Of a stretch of DNA of 64,000 bases, positions 53,822-63,196 are shown piece after piece. Source of the DNA: Pseudobdellovibrio exovorus JSS. Lineage in GTDB: Bacteria; Bdellovibrionota; Bdellovibrionia; Bdellovibrionales; Bdellovibrionaceae. The stretch's first letter is position 1, and the number at the start of each line of letters is the position of its first letter. The position numbers and the translations under genes are program-made. The stretch lies in contig NC_020813.1 in the NCBI RefSeq assembly GCF_000348725.1, positions 620,001 to 684,000 of the forward strand, written 5' to 3'. The notes beneath the pieces are model-generated. The model saw only the letters and a list, made by a program, of their open reading frames with translations. It was not told where the DNA came from and did not search any database.

Positions 53822-54733
53822 ATGTCAGATACCGCTGATAAAACCAGTATAATTTCAACCGAGACGTTTAAGGGGAAGCTAAAAGCAGCTGATGATGCTC
53901 CTCCTGCGGTTGTTGTTTTGGTTGGACCGCAAGGTTATGTCGGTAAGCAATGGTTGATCACAAAAAGTGATATGATCATTGGTCGCTCTGTTGAAGCTGA
54001 ACTCTACGTTTCTGATGCATCGCTGAGTCGTTCACACGCTCGTTTTGAAGTGGTGGGTAATGACATTTTTATTTTAGATATGGGTTCAACCAATAAAACG
54101 ATTGTGAATGGTATGCCATTGGCGCCAATGACAAAGCGTAAGTTGGTGAATAATGATCAGATCAAAACGGGAAATGTGATTTTTAAGTTTCTTGAAAAAG
54201 GAAATTTGGAATCGATTACCAATCAGCAAGTTTTTGAAAAAGCGCAAAAGGATGCTTTGACAGGAGCTTTCAGTAAAGGTGCTTTACTTGAAAAAGGCCC
54301 TGAAGCGGTGAAGCGTGCAGAAGTTTTATCTGAGCCATTGTCTGTTATTACGTTTGATATTGATCACTTTAAAAAGATCAATGATACCTATGGCCATCCC
54401 GGCGGGGACTACGTTCTAAAAGAGCTGGGCAGCCTGATGCAATCTAAACTGGTGCGCTCTAATGATTACTTCGCTCGTTATGGTGGGGAAGAGTTCGTTG
54501 TTATATTGCAAGCGACACCACTGAAAACGGCTCAAGAAGTGGCGGAAAGAATTCGTCATACCGTGGAAGCCCATCCGTTTTTATTCAATGGACAGCAGAT
54601 TAAGGTGACGATTTCTATCGGTGTATCTACTGGAGTTGCAGCGGATTCATGGGATAAAATTTACAATCGCGCCGATCAGGCTCTTTATCAAAGTAAACAA
54701 AACGGCCGCAATCGCGTGACTGTTTCGGCTTAG
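53822..54733 (+). CDS. FHA-GGDEF diguanylate cyclase (DgcB-like)
   Basis: A 303-residue protein. An N-terminal tail of about 30 residues has several Ser/Thr (KTSIISTET). The FHA domain (30-125) has GRS, SRSHARF and TNKTIVNG. The GGDEF domain (about 145-300) has the active GGEEF and, five residues before it, an RSND inhibitory site (RxxD) for c-di-GMP. In B. bacteriovorus DgcB (Bd0742) has this same order and is needed for predation (from memory), with the FHA reading a phosphorylated N-terminal Thr. That makes it the likely orthologue. Confidence 0.88.
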   Translation: MSDTADKTSIISTETFKGKLKAADDAPPAVVVLVGPQGYVGKQWLITKSDMIIGRSVEAELYVSDASLSRSHARFEVVGNDIFILDMGSTNKTIVNGMPLAPMTKRKLVNNDQIKTGNVIFKFLEKGNLESITNQQVFEKAQKDALTGAFSKGALLEKGPEAVKRAEVLSEPLSVITFDIDHFKKINDTYGHPGGDYVLKELGSLMQSKLVRSNDYFARYGGEEFVVILQATPLKTAQEVAERIRHTVEAHPFLFNGQQIKVTISIGVSTGVAADSWDKIYNRADQALYQSKQNGRNRVTVSA

Positions 54734-55042
54734 TTTATTTTCAAATTTTAAGTTAAATTCTAAATTAAATTTTTAAATCTTTTTTACTTTATGTGGGGCC
54801 ATTAGGTTCATTTTTGCCTCTATAAATAGTTGTCACATAAGAAAAATTTATAATACCAATAGGTCAATTTTATAAAAACCTAATAAAATCAATACTTTAG
54901 TATCTTTTTGGCTCTGACTCGGCGGCATAGGTATTGCTATTATTTATATCGAGTGCTCAGATGCAATAAGGGGGGAACTTAGAGCTCTAAGCATGAAAAA
55001 AAGTAAAAAACCTTAACCGAATATGACAGGGGGGCTGTCTAA
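54734..55042. other. AT-rich gap before the ECF sigma gene
   Basis: About 310 bases without a gene. The first 200 bases are very AT-rich and show no structure I can name. GGAACTT at 54974-54980 matches an ECF -35 element and is followed by a palindrome TAGAGCTCTA, but no good -10 is seen at the right spacing. A seven-codon frame MKKSKKP (54993-55016) may be a leader or chance. Confidence 0.4.
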
Positions 55043-55672
55043 ATGAAAAGAGAAAGCGATCAAGATCTAGTAAAAACAGATATGCAACTGATCGAAGAAG
55101 TGCGTAAGGGACAACGCTCATCTTTCTCAGAACTCGTGAAACGACATCAAAGAGGATTACTACGGTTGAGTATGAGATTTATGAAGGACATGGATGCCGC
55201 ACAGGATGTTGTGCAAGAAGCATTCATCAAATCTTACGAGAAGTTGGCGTTATTTGAGGGCCGTGCTTCATTCAAAAGCTGGTTATATCAAATAGCGGTA
55301 AACACGGCACGTAACAAGTTACGAGAAAACAGATATGATTTCTCTAACATTGATGACGTGAACTTAAGTATATCCGCTACGGCAGAGAACTCTCTGGTGC
55401 ATGCAGCAGTGAGTGAGATCATCCAAAAAGAAGTGGATCGTCTGCCATTCAAACAAAAAACCGCCCTAGTTTTAAGAGTGTACGAGGACATGAGTTTTGC
55501 TGAAATCGCAGAAGTCATGGAGTGTCCTTATGACACTGCTAAAGCAAACTACCGCCATGCATTGATGAAGTTAAAAGATGTTTTTGAAAAGCAATCAGAG
55601 CTTCGTAAGTGGACAGAGGATGTCGGAGGATTTTTTATGGAGTTGAATACTAAATTTGTGGAGGCTGAATGA
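55043..55672 (+). CDS. ECF-type RNA polymerase sigma factor
   Basis: A 209-residue protein. Region 2 has DAAQDVVQEAFIKSYEKL with FKSWLYQIAVN, and region 4 has LVLRVYEDMSFAEIAEVMECP. It is of the SigE/RpoE class. It overlaps the next gene by four bases (ATGA), the standard sigma/anti-sigma arrangement. In HD100 the neighbour of dgcB, Bd0743, is a sigma-E-like factor (remembered), and the order agrees with that. GGGGGG lies before the ATG. Confidence 0.92.
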   Translation: MKRESDQDLVKTDMQLIEEVRKGQRSSFSELVKRHQRGLLRLSMRFMKDMDAAQDVVQEAFIKSYEKLALFEGRASFKSWLYQIAVNTARNKLRENRYDFSNIDDVNLSISATAENSLVHAAVSEIIQKEVDRLPFKQKTALVLRVYEDMSFAEIAEVMECPYDTAKANYRHALMKLKDVFEKQSELRKWTEDVGGFFMELNTKFVEAE

Positions 55673-56154
55673 AGAAAACAGAGAGCATGAAAGAGATGAT
55701 TCTGGTTAAGAAGCTAAAAGCTGAAGATTCTATAGAACTACCAATGGATGAGTCGTTCTATAATAATTTGCACGACCGAATCATGTTGTCTGTTGATAAT
55801 GCTGAAATAAAAAAGCTCAGTCGTCTTTCTAAAACGTGGGTTTTTCTCGAACGTAAGACCTCACACCAGCGTGCTAAATTTAAAAAAGCAGCCAAAGCTG
55901 GAGTGAGTGTATTGGTGATTGCAGCGGCTTTCGGGCTGTTGCAGTTAGGATATCAGAGTCAGGTTCAAACGATGAATCTGACTCAAATCAGCAACCAAGA
56001 GGGCATTTTGAAAGAGGCGCAAAAAGATCCGGCTAAATGGTCAGAGCTTGCTGCGAGTTATCAAAATGAAGAGGATCTTTTTGCAGAGATGCTCAGTCGG
56101 CAGGATCTTTCGACTATAGTCGAGCTTAATAAAGCCTTGTCGTCCTCATTGTAA
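55669..56154 (+). CDS. Membrane anti-sigma-like protein
   Basis: A 161-residue protein with a cytoplasmic N-terminal part of about 83 residues, one TM helix (AAKAGVSVLVIAAAFGLLQL) and a periplasmic tail of about 55 residues. No HxxxCxxC zinc motif is seen. Its place directly after the sigma gene, with a four-base overlap, and its topology support an anti-sigma role. That role is inferred; sequence similarity to RseA or CnrY was not established. Confidence 0.6.
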   Translation: MKKTESMKEMILVKKLKAEDSIELPMDESFYNNLHDRIMLSVDNAEIKKLSRLSKTWVFLERKTSHQRAKFKKAAKAGVSVLVIAAAFGLLQLGYQSQVQTMNLTQISNQEGILKEAQKDPAKWSELAASYQNEEDLFAEMLSRQDLSTIVELNKALSSSL

Positions 56155-56207
56155 GTACACGACTCGGAAATGGACGTCCGAAGTCAGCTCGGGCATACTC
56201 AATATGT

Positions 56208-56729
56208 ATGTTAAAAAAACGGTTTCTTCTTTCACTTCAACTTTTCCTTATTTTTTCAGTTACCTCGTCAGTAACCCTTGCTAATGAATCTGCAGAACTC
56301 AAAAGAAGTTATTTAGAAGACATTTTCATTTGGAAAATGAGCGATGAACTCAAACTAACAGCTAAAGAAGAAAAAGAATTTACTGAAATCAATAAATCTT
56401 TAAATAAACGCAAATCAGAGATTAACAAAAAAATTCAAGATTCAGTACAAGCCTTAAAAGAAAATGCAAGCGAAGCTGAATTACGCACGCATTTGAAGTT
56501 AATTGAAAGCTACAATCAAATTGCGGTAGACGAATTTAACTCAATCAAAAAATTGCTAGGATCCAAGAAGTTTGTTTCTTACCTTAAAGTGAAGAGTGAT
56601 TTGACTTCGCGTATTCGTACTATTTTAGCATCAGAGCGTGCATCCGATACAAATCGGAAAGGGGCTGGCGCAGACAATCCAGCCAGCAAGTTGCCTCCAC
56701 CCAAAATCATTATTGAAAAATCAGAGTAG
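56208..56729 (+). CDS. Periplasmic helical protein, CpxP/Spy/CnrX-like
   Basis: A 173-residue precursor with a signal peptide ending at TLANE. The mature part is helical (KMSDELKLTAKEEKEFTEIN; IQDSVQALKENASEAEL), with a paired-helix hairpin and a Pro/Lys-rich tail. This shape and the L-x-T-A-K-E-E motif recall the LTxxQ periplasmic sensors such as CpxP, Spy, ZraP and CnrX. As third gene after sigma and anti-sigma-like genes it could sense envelope stress and release the sigma factor. Confidence 0.55.
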   Translation: MLKKRFLLSLQLFLIFSVTSSVTLANESAELKRSYLEDIFIWKMSDELKLTAKEEKEFTEINKSLNKRKSEINKKIQDSVQALKENASEAELRTHLKLIESYNQIAVDEFNSIKKLLGSKKFVSYLKVKSDLTSRIRTILASERASDTNRKGAGADNPASKLPPPKIIIEKSE

Positions 56730-56740
56730 CTATCTGGTGG

Positions 56741-57823
56741 TTATTTTGCGGCTTGTGCGCGGTAGTCTTGCGCCCACTTTTCAAACTCAGCCTCTGCGTT
56801 ATCGGCCTTATTGAGCTCTTCACACTTCTTTAGAAACTGAGGGATGTTCGCTCCGTTATGTTGATAGACAGTTTCAAACATATCTAAGCTTTTCATATAG
56901 GTGTTGTATATACTTAAATCGGCGTTATTAAACTGTTTGCCGAAAAGTCGCTCGTATGAGCGTGTGCGAAGTTTAGGTTTTAAATTCTTTTCGAAATTTA
57001 GAGCGATTTGATCTAAACGGGATCTGCGAACGGACTCTTGATCCTCTTGGGGCAGCGCTGTGGGATCGAAATTTTCATACCATTTTTTGAGTTGGTCTAA
57101 CTCGGCCGTGATAAAAGCAGAAAACAGCTCATCATCGTGATTTTCATCTTGAATGCGTTTTAATGTCGGTGAATCTTTGCCTTCTTTTTCTAAGTAGAAA
57201 ATTTCAGTGCCTTTGTTGGCGACAAAAACAGCAAGCCGCTCGTTAAAATCAATATTATCTTTGATAAATAAAGTCGTATGCACCAATTCATGAATAATGG
57301 TGTTTGTCAGAATATGTTCAGGATAATTCAACATAGAAGACAAAAGCGGGTCGGTCATTTTTCCCAGTGTCGAGTAAGCTGAAACACCACGTGTGGTGAC
57401 ATCCAGATTTTTCTTTTCAAGCTCTGTGGCCTCTTCTTTAGCGGCCGCTTCACTGTAAAACCCTTTATAGGGAGCTTTACCAATGATGGGGAAATTCCAA
57501 AGATAGGGCTCAAACTTCCACTTTTGCGAAGCGGTCACTGTATAGGTGACGTAGGGGCGTTTAAGATCAACGTATTCAGAATAGTTCTTAGTTTTTTTGA
57601 GCTGTAATTTTTCAAAAGCAAAGACACGAACTTCTTGGCTCAGGCGAATTTTATTTTTCTGTTCTTCATTCACACGATCTGATGACAAGATGCTGTCGAT
57701 GGACTCTTTTGAATTCAGCATACTCAGGTGATTGTAACTGACATGCCATAGGTAGTTCAGTTGACAGGAGCTCAGAATAGTTGCAGTCAAACTCAGTAAG
57801 AATATTTTTTTTAAAGGTACCAA
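56741..57823 (-). CDS. PF10023-type putative aminopeptidase lipoprotein
   Basis: A 360-residue precursor from a TTG start with lipobox LSSC (Cys20). RGVSAYSTLGKMTDPLLSSM and the zinc motif HELVH are the signature of the putative aminopeptidase family PF10023. It is likely a periplasmic or outer-membrane enzyme; activity is not proven for the family. Its start overlaps the 3' end of the barrel gene by 13 bases. Confidence 0.8.
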   Translation of the reverse strand: MVPLKKIFLLSLTATILSSCQLNYLWHVSYNHLSMLNSKESIDSILSSDRVNEEQKNKIRLSQEVRVFAFEKLQLKKTKNYSEYVDLKRPYVTYTVTASQKWKFEPYLWNFPIIGKAPYKGFYSEAAAKEEATELEKKNLDVTTRGVSAYSTLGKMTDPLLSSMLNYPEHILTNTIIHELVHTTLFIKDNIDFNERLAVFVANKGTEIFYLEKEGKDSPTLKRIQDENHDDELFSAFITAELDQLKKWYENFDPTALPQEDQESVRRSRLDQIALNFEKNLKPKLRTRSYERLFGKQFNNADLSIYNTYMKSLDMFETVYQHNGANIPQFLKKCEELNKADNAEAEFEKWAQDYRAQAAK

Positions 57824-58374
57824 GTAAGGCCTGCTTTAAACGAAGTATCGTCAGAGTTCGTTCCATCACTAAGTGGTGTCTTCCAAACATCGTAAGAAAG
57901 TTTCACAGAGAATCTTTCTGTTAAAGCCACTTTAAGCCCCACACCATAACTTGGGGCCCAACCCGCAGACTCCGGTATTTCAATCGAGTTAGCATTAACG
58001 TATTTGATTGTTTGATTTTTTCTGATGTGGGCGGCTCCGCCTTTGATGTAAGGCTGAACGGCACTGCTTCTGTCTAACATCATCCACATCAGTGAGGCAT
58101 TGGCGATTTTGCTTCTTTGCTGAACGGTACGTGTAGACGTGATGTCCGATTCTTGGCTTTCATAGAAAGATTCCGTGTAGCTGGTTTCAATGGCCCATTT
58201 TTCTAGAAAGTAAAAAGCCACCGAGCCAGATATCGAATCGGTCTGATAAAAGTTGGTTGAATTAAAGGTTTTCTTTGAGTACCCATACGAAACCCCCAAT
58301 TCTGTTAACAGGGCATGCGATGGAATACTGAACGCAAGGACTAAAAAGTAGGCAGCAATTTTGAGGTAAGCCAT
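57811..58374 (-). CDS. Small outer-membrane beta-barrel protein
   Basis: A 187-residue precursor with a signal peptide ending at SHALL and about eight amphipathic beta strands (IETSYTESFY, SAVQPYIKGGAAHI, FSVKLSYDVWK). It ends AGLTWYL with a C-terminal hydrophobic residue, as for OmpA-type or OmpW-type barrels. Function unknown. It overlaps the aminopeptidase gene and follows the TonB-like gene by 14 bases. Confidence 0.7.
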   Translation of the reverse strand: MAYLKIAAYFLVLAFSIPSHALLTELGVSYGYSKKTFNSTNFYQTDSISGSVAFYFLEKWAIETSYTESFYESQESDITSTRTVQQRSKIANASLMWMMLDRSSAVQPYIKGGAAHIRKNQTIKYVNANSIEIPESAGWAPSYGVGLKVALTERFSVKLSYDVWKTPLSDGTNSDDTSFKAGLTWYL

Positions 58375-58388
58375 GCCCCTATTTTAAC

Positions 58389-59243
58389 TCAATTAGAGCG
58401 GTAGGCATCCACATAGACGTTAAATCTATACCTAAGACGAACAAAGCCGTCGGCCTCGACCTTCGCCCGAGGAGGGTTGGGAAAGAACTTTGCATTCTGG
58501 AAAGCGTGCACAGTGGCGTCGTCAAAGGGTTTGTAGCCACTGGACTGGCGAATATAAGAAGAATGATATTCTCCTGTAGACGTCAGCCAAACTTCAATTT
58601 GTGTGGACCAGGTTTTTCCACTGAGGTTCCGACGTTTGAAGTCAGGATCTAGCCGGTCCCAATAATAACGAACGCGTTCGACCCAACGAACATAAAACAA
58701 ATCTTCCACGCGACTGTAGAATGAGTAGTAGATGTTGGCGTCTGTATTGAGGTTGGTGGCGTTGGAGTTTTGAATATCACTTGGAAGAAGTGAACTGATA
58801 GCTGAAGGTTGACTGACCTGACTGGGAGCCGAGGGAACACGAGGACGTGCGAACTCCGGAAGATCGGAGTCTTCCGCAGGCTTTTGTACTTTTTCTGGTT
58901 GTGGCGGAGTGGGAGGAGGTGTTGCAACTGAATTCACTGTTGGGCCAAGGATGTTACTTTTCGTTTCTTTTTCTACTCGCTGAGTTTTTTCGGATTCAAA
59001 ACGAGCTCGCAGAGTGGGGTCGTTGATTTTCTTCACTGTGGTGTCGAGTTGTTTCACCATTTGGCGCGCTTGTTCCAGTTTATCTTGAAGCGAGGGTTCT
59101 GAAGCTGGATCAAGGATCTCAATTTGAGTCAGTTCAGTTGTCGGGTTTTGTTGGTAGAGTTTTTCTGCGAAGTACAGGGCCGAAGTACTCAGCAGAAAAT
59201 GAAAAATAAAACTGAAAAGCACAAAAAACCCTAATTGTTTCAC
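58389..59243 (-). CDS. TonB-like energy-transducer protein
   Basis: A 284-residue protein with an N-terminal membrane anchor (FVLFSFIFHFLLSTSALYF), a coiled and then Pro/Gln-rich periplasmic spacer (TPPPTPPQPEK), and a C-terminal TonB domain. That domain contains TSTGEYHSSYIRQSSGYKPF ... NPPRAK. ExbB/ExbD genes are not seen here. It starts the run barrel-aminopeptidase and may energise import or rearrangement of the outer membrane. Confidence 0.72.
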   Translation of the reverse strand: MKQLGFFVLFSFIFHFLLSTSALYFAEKLYQQNPTTELTQIEILDPASEPSLQDKLEQARQMVKQLDTTVKKINDPTLRARFESEKTQRVEKETKSNILGPTVNSVATPPPTPPQPEKVQKPAEDSDLPEFARPRVPSAPSQVSQPSAISSLLPSDIQNSNATNLNTDANIYYSFYSRVEDLFYVRWVERVRYYWDRLDPDFKRRNLSGKTWSTQIEVWLTSTGEYHSSYIRQSSGYKPFDDATVHAFQNAKFFPNPPRAKVEADGFVRLRYRFNVYVDAYRSN

Positions 59244-59350
59244 GCAGTTAATCTAGTATTAAAAACGGGGACTCTCAAGTTGAAAGAGGGGGTGGAGGGC
59301 TCAAGTTGAAACACTTTTCTGCCGATAGAGGTATATCTGGGGGTTTTTAC

Positions 59351-59854
59351 ATGGGTAAAGTCATTGATTTAAGTACAAGATTTAAAGCAACCGCTACGGC
59401 TCAGCCGTCTGCACAGGCTGTAAACGTTGTGGATTACAACGAGCAAAAACAGAAAATCTTGGGCCATGAAAGACGTCAAATTAAAAGAACGATCTTAACT
59501 GAGTTTGTAAGTGCTATGGTAGTGGTGCCTGAAAAAGGGCTATTAAAAGTGGCGATTTACGATATTTCAGAGCAGGGTATCTCTTTTGATGTGGAAGCTG
59601 AGCAAGGAGCCTTCCAAGCCAACGAAGAAATTTCGATGCGCGTTTACCTGAATCAGAAGACTTATTTTCCTATTGAAGTCCGTGTAAAGCATGTTACCGT
59701 TGAGGCTGTAGAAGGTGTCACTCGTCACGGTTCTGTGTTCACGCATCAGCCTGCAAACGATGCTGCGCTACAGTATTTCGTGAAGTTCATCGAAGCTGTA
59801 AGCCATGGTTTGAAAAAAGATAATGGCGACCTTATGGTGACTAAAATTTCCTAA
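59351..59854 (+). CDS. PilZ-domain protein (c-di-GMP receptor)
   Basis: The start is ATG 59351, behind CTGGGGG; the TTG at 59306 would add 15 residues without a ribosome site. The 167-residue protein carries RRQIKR and, later, DISEQGISFD, the RxxxR and D/NxSxxG motifs that bind c-di-GMP. The rest is a six-stranded barrel with no enzymatic motif. It is a single-domain effector, plausibly read by the cyclase encoded 5 kb upstream. Confidence 0.82.
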   Translation: MGKVIDLSTRFKATATAQPSAQAVNVVDYNEQKQKILGHERRQIKRTILTEFVSAMVVVPEKGLLKVAIYDISEQGISFDVEAEQGAFQANEEISMRVYLNQKTYFPIEVRVKHVTVEAVEGVTRHGSVFTHQPANDAALQYFVKFIEAVSHGLKKDNGDLMVTKIS

Positions 59855-59970
59855 TTTCTGTCTGAAAAAAATCAAGAAAAGAGTGTGACTTTAGACCGGC
59901 TCTATTGTCGAATTTAGGTAACAGTTTAAAGGGATTAAACTGCTACTAACGTTCGACCATGGAGGTCCAT

Positions 59971-61290
59971 TTGACAGTCAAAACGAAGCGTCGCAAAGTT
60001 GTTCTTGATACCAATGTAATTCTATTTGATGCCTTTGCTCTTTTGAAGTTCGGTGATGCTGATATTCACATCCCTTTTGCTGTCATTGAAGAAGTCGATA
60101 AATTTAAACGTGACCAAGGTGAAAATGGTCGAAATGCTCGTCAGTTCAGTCGCTTTGTGGATGTTCTTAGAAATAAAGGAAGTCTTGCTCAGGGTGTGCA
60201 AATTGATAATCACGAAACGTTTGTCTACATCACGACTGATATGGGAATTTCGGGGTTAGGCACTGAGCTAGATCAAGCCAAAGCCGACAATCGTATCCTC
60301 AGCACAGCCTTAGCTTTACAAAAACAACATCCACGTTCGAAAGTGGAGTTGATTTCAAAAGACATCAACTTGCGTATCAAAGCCGATGTTTATGGTATTT
60401 ATGCAACTGACTACGATAACTCAGATGTAAATCAAGAAGACCTATACGAAGGATATCAAGAGTTCGACGTAGCCCCTTCAAAAATTGATCAGTTCTACCA
60501 AGATAAAAAAGTGACGATCGATGCGAAACTGTATGGCAATCAATATGTCATTTTGAAAGATTCATCTAATCCAAATCACTCAGCGATTGGCCGCTACTCA
60601 CTTAAAGAAAAAGCAATCATTCCCTTGATCAATCCTCCGGATAGCATTTGGGGCATTACGGCACGTAACGTAGAGCAAAGCTTCGCGTTAGATGCATTGA
60701 TGAATGACGAGTGCATGATGGTCTCTTTGGTGGGAAAAGCCGGTACGGGTAAAACACTTTTAGCGATCGCAGCTGGCCTATTTAAAACTTTGGATGAAGG
60801 TCGCTACCAAAGATTACTGGTTTCGCGTCCAATCTTTCCTATGGGACGTGACATTGGTTACCTACCAGGTGACATCGAGCAAAAATTGAATCCATGGATG
60901 CAACCTATTTTCGATAACGTGGAATTTTTGATGGGTGCTGATAAAAAAGCAGCAGGTCGTACACAAGAGTTAATCAATCAAGGCATGCTGAATATTGAAC
61001 CACTGACATATATCCGTGGACGAAGTATCCCGAAACAGTATTTGATTGTGGACGAAGCGCAAAACTTGACCCCGCACGAAATCAAAACGATTATCACTCG
61101 CGCAGGTAGTGGAACAAAGATCGTGTTAACAGGTGACGTATACCAGATTGATAATCCGTACGTCGATTCTGCGAACTCGGGTCTTACCCATGCTGTCGAG
61201 AGATTTAAAGGACAAGAAATTGCAGCTCACGTTACCTTAACTAAAGGTGAAAGATCTGCATTAGCTGAATTAGCTGCTAATATTTTATAA
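59971..61290 (+). CDS. PIN-PhoH fusion ATPase (PhoH2-like)
   Basis: The start is the TTG at 59971, five bases after GGAGGT; an ATG at 59959 contains that site. The 439-residue protein has an N-terminal PIN nuclease domain (VVLDTNVILFDAF; acidic residues in ADNRILSTAL and DINLRIKADVYG) and a C-terminal PhoH domain with Walker A GKAGTGKT and Walker B LIVDEAQN. PhoH2 proteins unwind and cleave RNA. The gene is followed 15 bases later by a MaoC-type gene. Confidence 0.88.
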   Translation: MTVKTKRRKVVLDTNVILFDAFALLKFGDADIHIPFAVIEEVDKFKRDQGENGRNARQFSRFVDVLRNKGSLAQGVQIDNHETFVYITTDMGISGLGTELDQAKADNRILSTALALQKQHPRSKVELISKDINLRIKADVYGIYATDYDNSDVNQEDLYEGYQEFDVAPSKIDQFYQDKKVTIDAKLYGNQYVILKDSSNPNHSAIGRYSLKEKAIIPLINPPDSIWGITARNVEQSFALDALMNDECMMVSLVGKAGTGKTLLAIAAGLFKTLDEGRYQRLLVSRPIFPMGRDIGYLPGDIEQKLNPWMQPIFDNVEFLMGADKKAAGRTQELINQGMLNIEPLTYIRGRSIPKQYLIVDEAQNLTPHEIKTIITRAGSGTKIVLTGDVYQIDNPYVDSANSGLTHAVERFKGQEIAAHVTLTKGERSALAELAANIL

Positions 61291-61305
61291 TTTAAGGGGA
61301 TTGAG

Positions 61306-61716
61306 TTGGAGTCAGAAATTTGTGTAGGTTTTAAAGCGCAAGAAACCGTAAAAATCACGGATAAGATGGTTCGGCAGTTTGCCGAACTGTCTGGTGACTT
61401 TAATCCAATTCACCTTGATGACGAGTATGCACAGAGCACTCGTTTCAAAAGACGTATTGCTCACGGCATGATTTTGGGTGCTTTAGTCTCTCGTCTTTTA
61501 ACCGAGAAAATTGGAACAGGTGGAATCTATTTGGCGCAATCGCTAAAGTTTTCGAATCCTGTTTTTATTGATGATGATATTACCTTTGAATTTGAAGTGA
61601 TCAAGTTACATAAATCTCGTGGATTCGGCGTTGTGGAAACAAATGCAAAGAACAAACAAGGTGAGTTTGTTCTTAAAGGTGAAGCGACAATTATGATGAG
61701 CTGGGGAGTCAAATAA
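61306..61716 (+). CDS. MaoC-like (R)-enoyl-CoA hydratase
   Basis: A 136-residue protein from a TTG start behind AAGGGG. It shows the hydratase 2 motif, with Asp and His in SGDFNPIHLDDEYA, and then RIAHGMILGALVS. It hydrates trans-2-enoyl-CoA to (R)-3-hydroxyacyl-CoA, as PhaJ does. It lies between the PIN-PhoH gene and a kinase, three bases before the next ATG. Confidence 0.88.
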   Translation: MESEICVGFKAQETVKITDKMVRQFAELSGDFNPIHLDDEYAQSTRFKRRIAHGMILGALVSRLLTEKIGTGGIYLAQSLKFSNPVFIDDDITFEFEVIKLHKSRGFGVVETNAKNKQGEFVLKGEATIMMSWGVK

Positions 61717-61719
61717 GGC

Positions 61720-63189
61720 ATGTCCAAGCCTGATTCTGCTTTGCTTAAGAAGTATCAAGACTCATTAAGTAATGCAGAAATGGGTTATTGGGAGCTATCC
61801 CTGGCTGAAGAAGTTTTGAAGTGGGATGATGGCTTTAAAAAGCTATTCGATCTTAAAGGTGATGATTACACAGGCCCTTTAAAGAGCTTTTTAGATAAAG
61901 TTCATCCTGAAGATCAAGATGGCTTAAAAAAATATGTAAATTCAGTTATAGAAGGAAAAAAAGATAACAGACATCTTTTTCGAATAGTCCTTCCTAAAAA
62001 TAAGATTAAGCATATTCGCACCTGTGTATACACTAACAGTAAACTACGCAGTAAAGAGCTTTTGATTGGACTCAGTTGGGATGTGACTTCAGAGATCATA
62101 CTTCAAGAAGAGTTAAGTAAGGCGCAAAAGTTTACTGAAAATATTTTGAATTCAGTTCCCGATCCGATCTTTGTAAAAAATGAAAAGCACCAGTGGGTGT
62201 ATACGAATACTGAATTCGAGAGGCTCTTAGGTAAGAAGCGTGAAGAACTCATCGGTAAAGATGACATGGCTTTTTTTAAAAAAGAGTTTGTCGAAATCTA
62301 CTGGGCCCGCGATCAAGAGGTGCTTTTAAGCAATAAGCCTAACGAAAATGAAGAAAAGATCATTGATGCTTGGGGAAGAACTCGCGACATTCTAACAAAA
62401 AAGACACCTCTAAATATTGGTGAGAATGAAAAAGTATTAGTCGGCGTTATTCGTGACATCACAGATATGAAGCGAATTCAGGATTCACTTGTTGAGCAGT
62501 CTAAAATGGCGTCACTGGGTGAAATGGCCGCTGAAATTGCGCATGAAGTGAATAATCCCCTGATGATCATTCAAGGGAAAGCGCAACTTTTACAAGAGAA
62601 AATCAGCAATCCCAATAGTGACATCAATGCTTTTCGTAAAGATTTAGAACTCATTGTTCAGAACTGTGTTCGTATTGATAAAATTATTAAATCGTTAAAA
62701 TCCATTTCTCGCAAAGCGGATTTAGATCCTCCTGAAAACGTCAGCGTCTTGGGTTTAATTGACGAAGCATTTGAAATTTCTAAAGAGAGATTCAGAAAAA
62801 AACGTCTGAACTTATTTGTCGTCACGGATGAAAAAATTGATTACACCTACCGAACGCGAGTTCGCCCTTCTGAGGTTGTACAGGTTCTAGTGAATCTTTT
62901 AAATAACTCTTACGATGCGGTTTCTCACCAAACCAGTGGTTGGGCACGCATTAATCTGAGTATTGTAAAAGAAAAATATCGTGTAGAAGTGGTCGACTCA
63001 GGCCCTGAAATAGAGCCAGAGATCATCAATAAAATGATGGAACCTTTTTTTACAACTAAATCGACAGGAAAGGGAACTGGCTTGGGACTCAGTGTATCTA
63101 AGCAGATTATTCAAAAGTACAAAGGTGATTTTTACTTTGATAAAAAGAATCCGAATACGTGCTTCGTCTTCACCTTACCCAAAATTTAA
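61720..63189 (+). CDS. PAS-PAS sensor histidine kinase
   Basis: A 489-residue soluble kinase with two PAS domains (about residues 13-125 and 145-255), H-box HEVNNPLMIIQGK, N-box NLLNNSYDAV and G-boxes DSGPEIEPE and GTGLGLSVSK. There is no TM segment or receiver. No response regulator gene is adjacent, so its partner lies elsewhere. Confidence 0.88.
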   Translation: MSKPDSALLKKYQDSLSNAEMGYWELSLAEEVLKWDDGFKKLFDLKGDDYTGPLKSFLDKVHPEDQDGLKKYVNSVIEGKKDNRHLFRIVLPKNKIKHIRTCVYTNSKLRSKELLIGLSWDVTSEIILQEELSKAQKFTENILNSVPDPIFVKNEKHQWVYTNTEFERLLGKKREELIGKDDMAFFKKEFVEIYWARDQEVLLSNKPNENEEKIIDAWGRTRDILTKKTPLNIGENEKVLVGVIRDITDMKRIQDSLVEQSKMASLGEMAAEIAHEVNNPLMIIQGKAQLLQEKISNPNSDINAFRKDLELIVQNCVRIDKIIKSLKSISRKADLDPPENVSVLGLIDEAFEISKERFRKKRLNLFVVTDEKIDYTYRTRVRPSEVVQVLVNLLNNSYDAVSHQTSGWARINLSIVKEKYRVEVVDSGPEIEPEIINKMMEPFFTTKSTGKGTGLGLSVSKQIIQKYKGDFYFDKKNPNTCFVFTLPKI

Positions 63190-63196
63190 GAGTTTT

